From: Coniferiporia sulphurascens
Taxonomy: Eukaryota; Basidiomycota; Agaricomycetes; Hymenochaetales; Hymenochaetaceae
Length of the DNA stretch: 64,000 bases
Direction of reading: 5' to 3'
NCBI GenBank assembly: GCA_002794785.1
Contig: NBBA01000016.1
Location: 682,001 to 746,000, forward strand
Part shown: positions 55,429-64,000 of the stretch, one piece after another
Layout: each line of letters begins with the position of its first letter
Numbering within the stretch: the first letter of the stretch is position 1
The notes under the pieces: generated by a model
What the model was told of the DNA's origin: nothing
Seen by the model: the letters and a program-made list of their open reading frames with translations, nothing else
Databases searched by the model: none
Translations under genes and position numbers: made by a program

Positions 55429-56715
55429 TTTATGGGGAGCTGGAAGTGTTCAGCTTTGTTATTATTACGACGTATGTCCTTGCGCTTCTCTGCTGAAACA
55501 TACGGACTTCCATTTATTGAGTCAGTACAGAATTACTCAAAAGTTGACAAATGGTGGCTGAAATCCTATATGCTCCTTCTATATGCACTCGATACCTTGC
55601 ATCAGATACTTCTTCTGGTGTCTTTGTTCTCCTACTACGTGGAGGGTTTTACAGGTAATTCCAACCTAGAGGAACTTCAGAGGTAACTGTCGAGCTTATA
55701 AGCCTTAGACTCTTATGATTCGTACTGCTTTTCCTAGGCCGCTATGCGGCACAATAATTCTTATGGCGATTATCGGCTTCCTCACGCAATGTCTGTTCGT
55801 TATGCGTATCTGGCACCGTAAGGCTTCCAATCAGTGTGCCTGTTGAAAGTGCCTTGTACTGATAAGTTCAGCAAGTGAGCAAAGGAAACCGTGTTTTATC
55901 CGGAATATTTTCTACCCTCGTCGTGGGGCAGTTCGCCGCCACTGCTTTTTACTTCGGAGAGGCATATACCCATCCCAAAGTTCCGCATATAGCGGTTGCG
56001 GAGACCAGTGAATGGATGATGAACTTGGTTACCGCATTCGTAGACATAGCCATTACCTCCACCTTGGCTTTTCTCCTGCATTCCGGTCGCTCGGGAATAA
56101 AGCAGACAGACTCTATAGTTGGCCGGCTTATAATATACATCATTAGTACAGGCATCGCTACGAGCGTGCTATCACTCTTGGCACTGATCACGTACGTTAC
56201 AAACCCTGGGTCGCTGATTGTTTGGGTTTTCCTCCTCGTCATCCCGAAACGTAAGCTTTTCTTAAAACCCGCAGGTGCATATACTTACGACTTTGTTAGT
56301 GTATCTGAACTCAGCCCTGGCCTTGTTTGTCATCACTATTTACTCGTTACACTCTCAGCACTGAAATCGTGCTATTGGCCCCTCAGACTGAACTCCCGCC
56401 AGAAGCTCCGCGATGGACTCGCCAATAGCCTGGAGAACGGAATTGTCCTGAACGACCTGCATCTTGAGACAGATAGAAAAGGCACTGTCGCAGGAGAGGT
56501 ATGTACTCTATTTCCACAAGTGTAACTTACGACTTATCCGATGGTCAATACGAAGGATTCCCTCGTTAGCGAAGTGATCCACGTCAGAGTGGACACAAGT
56601 GTGTGGACGTCGAGTACCGGGCCAGACGATAAAGTATGTCCAGTTTTTTATACAATTACACTGGGTGATGCTGACGGTCTTTGCTTCTGCGTAGGATCCG
56701 TGGCAGAAAGCGTAA
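55429..56715 (+). CDS. DUF6534-type membrane protein, copy 2, N-terminus unresolved
   Basis: The listed interval starts at an internal acceptor site. Exons read LWGAGSVQLCYYYD, NYSKVDKWWLKSYMLLLYAL, then PLCGTIILMAIIGFLTQCLF, SGIFSTLVVGQFAATAFYFG, NLVTAFVDIAITSTLAFLLH, TDSIVGRLIIYIISTGIATS and LLALITYVTNPGSLIVWVFL. Downstream splicing restores the family ending KLYLNSALALLNSRQKLRDG, then a hydrophilic tail with IHVRVDTSVWTSS, and stop at 56713-56715 after DPWQKA. It is a diverged tandem partner of copy 1 (about half of residues alike in the sixth-span region by eye). A candidate first exon starts at ATG 55155 (MGSGVVVDSQTDST), but I could not connect it in frame. Function unknown. Confidence 0.65.
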
Positions 56716-58721
56716 CCTAGTCAACTGACATTCATCATGCGTTTTTGAGAAGTAGGTATAAAGTGTGTAACTGAGTTACAGTACGGTAAACACGAGAAGA
56801 ATTATGGCATCATACCGGCTACATGTAATTTTATCTAGCGTCGTTGATGAGCACAGTTTGAATGCTGCGAGGGGTGGAGCATGCATTGCGCTGCGTAGTT
56901 GCGCTTAGTTCACTAAGACGCGCTCGCCTCGGTGCTAAAGCATCGTTCCTTAGTGTGATGACAAAACCGTTCTTGACAGGCTGAACAACTATTGGTCGAC
57001 AGGACCACGGATTTTGTACACCTGCTGCGGGTTACTTATAAGCATAATTATCGGATCTTCAGGAGTTACGGTAAAGGTTGAGAAATCACCTATCTCATGT
57101 TTTTATTTAAAAAACTTTTACACGAGTGATCGAGGACTTCCCTCCCATGAATGCATTGACTGTGTGAATCTAGAAGCCTGTAAAGCCCTTAGCGAAGGCT
57201 TTGATAATTGCGATGACTTCGTAATAACGATTCTTCTGCATGGTTTGTTTTACTCCTCGAGTTGACTTGATTCCAGCGTTCAGAATTAAGCTTTGAACCT
57301 TTTGTCTGGTCTATCATCCCCGGTCCCCCCTTCCAACACTACTTCCTGCTTCTCCTGTGTAATGGCCGCACGGAGGGCGTTGAATAAAGGTATTAGCAAG
57401 AAGGAAGCACACGATCAAACAAATCCACGATGAGATGAGATTGAGAGCAATTTAGAGGCGAAGAAACTGGAGTTTGAGATTCAGAATGGACCGGCCCTGA
57501 ACACGTATGTAACACTTGATTCCCGGAGGCCGAGAGATGGTGTTCGTGAACGTTCAGCTCACCCGTCGTCAGGAGAAAGATTCAGTGATGGGGGAATGAA
57601 GAGTGTGTAGCTCGCTATGATTTTTTCTCGATTCTTGCCAATAAATTGACTTGCAACGTATCGAGGATGGCCACGTCGTTCTCGCACCATAGGGACCCAT
57701 AATTGGCACAAGATCAACCTTGACCGAGACCATCATTCTCAGGCCCAGTTCTCCCCCTGGCGTCCGCTTTGTGCATTGGCTGCCGCAGTGCCCCGGGAAG
57801 CGCGCATGCTTTCTGTACCGCGAGGCTTGCCCGCCTTCAATCTTCGCTGGAAATTTATCGGTTGAAGGCAGATGCTACGGGTGCGTCAGTTGCGGCTTGA
57901 ACGCGCTTATACCCGTTTCATCGCAATCCCGCGACTTTTTCCTTCCAAGATTAGGAGTATGTGTGCTCTTTCAGTATCAGGCTATTTGTCTTCGCTCTAA
58001 CAATTTATGCCTTCATAGCCGTCGGAGTACTCGTTTGGGCGGGGTGTGGTCAGAGAGAACAGGATAGTGGAGACAGGAGTAGGTAGTAGGGGTGTTTGTC
58101 GTTGAGTATGTATGTTTTTATGGAATATGATGCCTTTCTTTTCTCTCTCTTTTTCCTGTTTTCTCTCCTTTGCTGCGGTAAGGCCTTGAGTGCATTTCGG
58201 AACGACTGTGTTGAGAAAAAGTGTTACAAGGGTGTGTTTGGTGCTCTTTTGGCGGCACGCAGAAGACGCTCGCGACGCCCCAGTCCGTCGTCGTTCGTGA
58301 CTGCCACCTCCCATCATCCCCCTCTCTTCTTCGCCATCGACCTCCATCTTGCCTCCGGCAGCGTTCGTCTCTGGCGACTCGTTGAGTGGCGAGGTCTCTT
58401 CCTCTCGGTCGTCGTCGTTGCCGTTCAACCACCATCAACACTTCGGCACCTGAAAACCGTGTCACGGTTGGTCGCGACAACGAACACCGCTCCGGCACTG
58501 CGGTCTACCTTTTTTCGTCGTCGTTCAACACTATCTCGTTTTCCATTGCCCCAGCCTGCTCAGGAGTGCCTAGCAGGTTCCATTGTCGTCGGAGAAGCGG
58601 AGAAACACCCAGCGGAAAAACCGTGCCACGTCGGGACGCAGTCAAGCCCTCCTGTCTCCCCATCTAACAAATTCAAAAATTTTGAGGACAATATTTTCTG
58701 TCTACATCCTCATCTGTCTAT
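56716..58721. other. Gene-poor region and SET1 leader
   Basis: No gene is supported. The open frame at 58096-58887 overlaps the SET1 start in another frame and looks like a chance frame in a C/T-rich leader. The SET1 promoter and 5' UTR should be here, with several upstream ATGs. Confidence 0.4.
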
Positions 58722-61700
58722 ATGTCTGGAAAGGCGCCGCCGCGAGGGCCGCGCGCGCTGCTGGGCTCGCTGCCGCCCTCGGACTCGGCGGCGCAGACCC
58801 AGAACCAACGAGCGCAGCAGTCGAGCAGCAGACAGCCGGCCGGCTCGGGCACAGGCACCGTGCCCCCCACGGGCCCGCGCAGTCTGATGAACGGACTTGC
58901 GAGCCGCCAGCCAGCTGCGAGTGTCGTCGGGAAGGCGGTCGTCAATGGGTACGGACATGCACACGGGTTTGTACGCGTGCCGCCGTCGGGGCCTAAGGGG
59001 AAGGGTGTCGACCCGCCCTGGGCGAGCGGCCGACAACCTCCCGCAGGTCCCAGTGCGCTGCTCAACCAGCGGGCGACGACCAAATCGGCGTCTGCTTCTG
59101 CCTCGTCATCTTCGCCGTGGCCGCCGGCTCGTCCGTTTTCCCCGCCTCCTCCGAAGCATTCACCTCCCCCGCCGCCTGGTCACCGTTCCGATCACCATCG
59201 ACCGCCTTCACCATCTGGGTCCCCGCCGCCTCCGCCTCCACCCCCGAGAGATGAACAGCCCCCACCTCCTCCCCCTGACACGCCGCCGCCGCCGCCTCCT
59301 CCCACCGGGATTCCCCACCTTTTTATCCCCATCAAACTTCGCTCGGCGCAGCCACAGGAACCGCGCCTTGCGCCTCCTCCTCTGCCGCCTTCACCTCTAG
59401 AGCCGCCAGAACCCGCAGTGCCGAAGCCTCCAACGTCTGCACCACCTCCGCTACCTCCGCCTGATCCGAGGCAACCACCACCACCGCCTCCAATTTCCGT
59501 TCCCCCTCCGCCACCTCCTCCAGTCTCTAAGCCATTGCCTCCTCCAAAAATAGTCCCGCCGCGTCCTGCTTCCCCTCCCGTACCCGATGGAGTCGTCGTC
59601 TGCAAGGTACTTGTTGACGGCAAACCCGAAAGACGCTATTCTCTCGCGCCGCTGCCCGCGTGGCCTCCCCCATGTTCGGAGTTCGCACCGGGGCGCAACT
59701 TTAAGGTACTCTTCGATAGCGCGTGCGACAAGGACTGCAACGGCGAGGTGAAGGCACTTATCGAGACGCTCCGTGCAGCAGGTCTGGCCGCCGCCGAGCG
59801 CATCAAGGAGAACGTCAAAGATAAGGGGAAAGGCAAACCGCCGCTTGTATATCGTTATGATGGTGAGACAGTTGAGGGCGAAAACGAGCCGCGGCCAAGC
59901 GATCCACGCAAGGCGGACAGGTTCAAGAGAGCGAAAGTTAGGTACGAATATCATTGTGCGTTGTATGAGGTGCGTCTATGCGGTCTCCTCGGACTCTTAC
60001 GTGTTCATTGCTTACTACTTTACTCTATTCATGATATTAAGCACGATGCAAACTCTCCGGGGCCCCCTCCACCGACTAATGTCTTGGTATTCGACTTCCC
60101 GCCGCTCACGACGAGTGCTGCGGTCCGCCGACACTTCCAGAAACACGGCTCGATCGTGTCTTTTGAGCGCGAGATAGACCGTGCAACGGGCGCACAGCTC
60201 GGCGTCGTCTCGATCAAGTACTCGACACATGAAGAAGCAAAACGCTGCGTCGCTGCTGAGGAAGGCAAGAACTTCGCAGCGAGCGCGATCGGGCTCGGTA
60301 TTTCTACCGCGAGTCTCACCTTAACTGGCGGGCAGGGGGGAGGTGTTGATGCGCATGGCACAAGGGTCGTGTTTGATGGAGAAGGCAAGCTCCTGAAGCT
60401 AGTACTCGCGTTCTACGACGAGCGCCGGAAAAGGGAAAGGGAGCGCAAACGTCTACAGGCCCAAGTGCAGGAGGCGGGCAGTAGTACGGGGGCGAGTGTA
60501 AACGGAACACCTGGAAGCGGGAAGGTCTCGACGCCGGCGAATGGTCAACTTGCGACGCCGACGCCGAACCAAATACAAGGCCAGCCGCCGTCCTCGATGA
60601 TGTGGGGATCACGACCGCATCCACACGCAGCTCACGTGCTCCCGCCGCATCAGCCACACCAGCACCCACTTCCTGTGAACCCGTTCACGCGCGCCCCGCC
60701 AACATTGCCTGACCGCCCTAACACGGCGCAGGGCGCTTCTTATTACCCCAGAGCGAACGCGGGTCCCAACCAGCGCCGTGCGGCACCTGCGTCGCTGTTG
60801 CGTGCACGCGCACTGAACTCTGTCAAGTCGACCGTCCCTCTCGGCGTATCGTCCCCCGCTCACGGGCTCCTACCACCCGAAGCAGACCTGGGCTCCGGCG
60901 CAAAGCCAGGCCGTAGCCCCGGGTCTCATGCTTCCACGCCCATGCACATGCACGGCACTGCATTCCATGGTTCGCGCGATCGTATGCGCGGGCGCGGGCA
61001 CGCACCTTACGTGCCCCTGCACGCTCGCTCGCAGCGGCCTTTATATTCGCATCCGCATACACCAACACGGACGTCAAGTAGTACACCACGTGGGTCACGT
61101 TCGCCATCACCCGTGGCACGTCGACCCGGGGCTGCACGAGCGGGTGCGGAGCGAGAGGCTGCGCACGCGGCTGTCACGAGAGAGTTGACGCGAAACGGGT
61201 TCGAGCACGCGCGTATAGATGAGGCGCAGTTGAGCAGTGGCGCAGCTCGCGAGGGCGACGTGCGGGATTTCTTCACTGGATTTCCTATCGACAAGGTGAG
61301 TCTTTACTCTTTCTTTTTCGGGGCTTATCTGACGAAGATTTTTCCGTGATTGTGAAGGTGCTGCACGATCATCGCGGCTGGTTCATCACGTTCACGACAC
61401 CTGATGCTGCGAAGCGTGCGGGACGGGTGCTCTCGATTGGTTCGCGAACGCTCGCGAACCGCACTGTCGGAGTCTCTGTGCACCCAGCGCCGACGCCAGA
61501 AGATGCGAAGTCTGTGCTCCCGGTGGGCGTGGGGAAGGCCAGGGATGAGGGCCGCGAGTGGAGCAGAGAGGAACTCGTGGGCGAGGCGGAGAAGACGATT
61601 GTGGCGGAGCTGCGCGCGCTGCTTGAGAAGGACGTGATGGAGCGCTTGGTGGGCGTGCAAATTCGGCGGATGGTTGCGGAGGAGCGAGGTAGATGGGAGG

Positions 61701-63578
61701 AGAGGGAGAGGGATAAGGCGCGGACGGGGGCGGAAGCGGAGGCGGAGCGGGGAGAGAGGACGTTGGAAGCAGGGTACGAGAAGGGGGACTGGGAGCGGCG
61801 GGGGTTGAAGGGCTTGTCGTTCAAGAAGAGGAAGCAGAAGGAGTCGGCAGCGGTGGCGGCAGCAGCAGCAGTAGCACCGTCGGCCGACGGGGGACCTGAG
61901 GCTAAGCCTGAGCCTGAAGCTGAAGTTGAGCTTGAGCCTGAGCTGGCGCAGGCTCTGGAGGAGATGGAAGTGGTGAAAGAGCCTGTCGTTGCTGTCACAG
62001 CTGCCGAGGACGTCTTGGATACGGAGGAACACAAGAAACTCCCAGATGTGGACCGTCCCCGAAAATGGCGGAAGCAGATCGTCGAGAAGGCTGTGCGCGA
62101 AGAGGATATTGAGTCCGAGGATGAAGAGATTCCGCCACAGGATGAGGTTATAGCTGTTCCGCCTGAACTCGATATTGCTCTGGTACCCGAGGTCGTCGAG
62201 TCTGTGCATGCCAAGCGGTCGCCGTCCCCGGTGCTTGCCGAAGAGCCGCCCGCCAAGCGCGTAAAGCTCGATGACGATTACATCAAGGGAGAGGACGTAA
62301 CGGCAATTGTCGATGTACAGGTTAAGGGCAGAAAGGCGCTGACGAAGAAGCAGCAGGACAAAGTCAAGGAGAAGAAGGCGCCCAAGCGCTCGAAGAAAGC
62401 GAAGGTCGTCGAGCCCGAAGAGCCTGTTGTGGAGGAACTGGTCATACCCCCGCAGTTAGAAATTGATGTGCCTGTGGTCGCTGAAGTTCACGTCTCTCCG
62501 TCGTCGGCTTGGGGTCCTTCCGTTTCCCCTACACCGCCGCCCGTGGTGGTTGAGAAGCCGCTCCCAGCTCCGAAGCAGGCCAGCGCGCTTTCCGAGTCTG
62601 TGTTGCGGGAGATCATTGAAGACGATGAGGATATGTACCTTATGAAGCTTGCTCTGTCCATGGACGTCAGTAGCGATTTCGCACTACCGGAAAAGCCCTT
62701 CCCTCCCTCCGATCCAGATGCGCCTCCGCCCTTCCGAAAGCATGTTACAGGCTCTGCGCGGACGGAAGGATATTACAAAATTTCGCACGCCGAGAAGTCC
62801 GTGTACGTCGCGCAGTACGCTCTACGTGAGAACGCAACCGATGGCCCTGCGGCGAGTGAGCCTGCACCGCAGCAGCACGTCGTGTCCTCACGCTCGAACC
62901 GCGCTCATGCGCGACGAAGGGCACAAGGGCTGGAGGAGATCAATCAGTTGCAGCTCGCGGTCGCGTTGTCGAAAGGCGAGACGGGTGCGACGGATGCGGT
63001 GAAGTTCAACCAGCTGCAGACGCGCAAGAAGCACCTTCGCTTCGCGCGCTCGCCGATTCACGACTGGGGCCTGTACGCGATGGAGCGCATTGCGCGCGGG
63101 GAGATGGTGATCGAGTACGTTGGCGAGGTCATCCGTGCTGCGGTTGCAGACAAGCGTGAGAAGGCATACGAGCGGCAGGGTATCGGTAGTAGTTATTTAT
63201 TCCGGATTGATGAGGATCTCGTCGTGGATGCGACGAAGAAGGGAAATCTTGGGTGCGTGTTGATCCCCCTTTTACTGGCCGTTGCAATGTACTCACTTTC
63301 TTTTTTCGATGTGATAAGTCGGTTGATTAATCACTCCTGTGATCCAAACTGTACCGCGAAGATTATCACTATCAATGGCGAGAAGAAAATTGTTATCTAT
63401 GCGAAACAGGACATCGAGCTCGGGGACGAAATCACTTATGGTTTGTGTTTATACTATATCTACGATTATCAGGTCCGCTGATAGGATGATTCTTTTTACA
63501 GACTATCACTTTCCTTTCGAGCAAGATAAAATTCCTTGTCTATGTGGCTCGGCCAAATGTCGTGGTTTCCTTAACTGA
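58722..63578 (+). CDS. SET1: COMPASS histone H3K4 methyltransferase Set1
   Basis: Five exons (58722-59969, 60042-61295, 61358-63252, 63319-63440, 63502-63578) give 1531 residues. The N-terminus is Pro/Ser/Gly-rich, with long Pro runs at about residues 140-290. The first RRM-like domain is read at TNVLVFDFPPLTTSAAVRRH and VSIKYSTHEEAKRCV, the second (SET-associated) at EGDVRDFFTGFPIDK and VLHDHRGWFITFTTPDAAKR. An acidic, Lys-rich middle includes KKRKQKES. The n-SET region spans SVLREIIEDDEDMYLMKLAL to GYYKISHAEKSVYVAQYAL. The catalytic SET domain has SPIHDWGLYAMERIARGEMV, EYVGEVIRAAVADKREKAYE, SYLFRIDEDLVVDAT, RLINHSCDPNCTAKI, and post-SET CLCGSAKCRGFLN with its zinc-binding cysteines. All catalytic motifs are intact. 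It writes H3K4 methylation at active genes. Confidence 0.96.
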
Positions 63579-64000
63579 TAAGTTTTGCATTGACTCTGAT
63601 TTCCCCTGGATTTACTCTGTCGTTGTCGCTCTTTCTTACTACTCTCGCGCTTACACACGGTCTGCACATACTCTCACTTTGCTCCTGCCTTACCGGTGTC
63701 CCCAGTCCTTTCTTCCCCTCTTCGTCTCCCTTGTCTCTCTAATTTTTTCCGCTCATCATATCCGCTGTTGTCGCCACTGGTGTCGGTTTTTCCCATCTGC
63801 ACGTTTTTGCATAGGTTGTGCGCAAGTCCTGTATTGTTATCAGTCGCATATTTCTTTCCCATCCTCTATCACATCTTTTTTTTCCTTTTACGTCTTTACG
63901 TCTTTGCCCTCTGTGTTTTTTTACCTCTCTTTCTCTCAGTGCATGCTGTCGCTGTTGAAGACAATAGAGACGCATATGATCTGCTGCTCCGCGCTCCCCG
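63579..64000. other. SET1 3' flank
   Basis: T/C-rich sequence downstream of the SET1 stop, with no gene visible before the window ends. Confidence 0.5.

Noticed and set aside
58096..58887. 263-codon plus-strand open frame before SET1
   Set aside because: It overlaps the SET1 start in another frame, has an Arg-rich end that is a shadow of SET1, and no recognisable domain.
61325..62256. Two long minus-strand open frames opposite SET1
   Set aside because: They are shadows of GC-rich, biased codons in the SET1 middle region, with no domain or start context.

Overview
The window reads as nuclear DNA of a filamentous basidiomycete, most likely a wood-decaying (white-rot) agaricomycete. Genes are packed on both strands. 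They are split by many 50-75 nt GT-AG introns with CTAAC/CTGAC-like branch sites, and coding sequence is GC-rich. Proteins have long low-complexity tails. There is a secreted class II (lignin-type) peroxidase, and there are fungal-specific families (DUF6534 membrane proteins, a TPR protein with a helical N-terminus). No rRNA, tRNA or CRISPR was found. Spans run from start to stop codon and include introns; splice sites were read by eye.

Left block (2.2-24.9 kb) is dense housekeeping: a 1558-residue unknown coiled-coil protein, a PQ-loop membrane protein with a GC-AG intron, threonine synthase, tRNA-dihydrouridine synthase DUS3 divergent from the U3 snoRNP WD40 protein RRP9, HMG-CoA lyase convergent with a hotdog thioesterase, a small Asterix-type ER membrane protein missed by long-ORF scanning, and a beta-TrCP-like F-box/WD40 protein.

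Middle block (25.6-32.6 kb) is an accessory island. From 25584 to 28170 I found not one CG dinucleotide, an abrupt change from its surroundings. This block holds an LTR-like remnant and the entire TPR half of an otherwise intact 682-residue gene. The N-terminal helical half of the same gene lies just outside the block and has normal CpG. Farther right a 0.9 kb segment is bounded by a perfect 15-bp direct repeat.

Right block: an unknown serine-rich two-span membrane protein, an acidic nuclear-type protein divergent from the ribosome-biogenesis WD40 protein JIP5, the unfolded-protein sensor IRE1 divergent from cohesin SCC3/STAG, a manganese-peroxidase-like enzyme, two diverged tandem DUF6534 membrane genes, and the COMPASS methyltransferase SET1. 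No operon-like logic is expected. Shared themes are ribosome/tRNA maturation (DUS3, RRP9, JIP5) and ER function (IRE1, Asterix).

The strongest lead for something new is the TPR gene and the CpG-free block that covers exactly its repeat domain.
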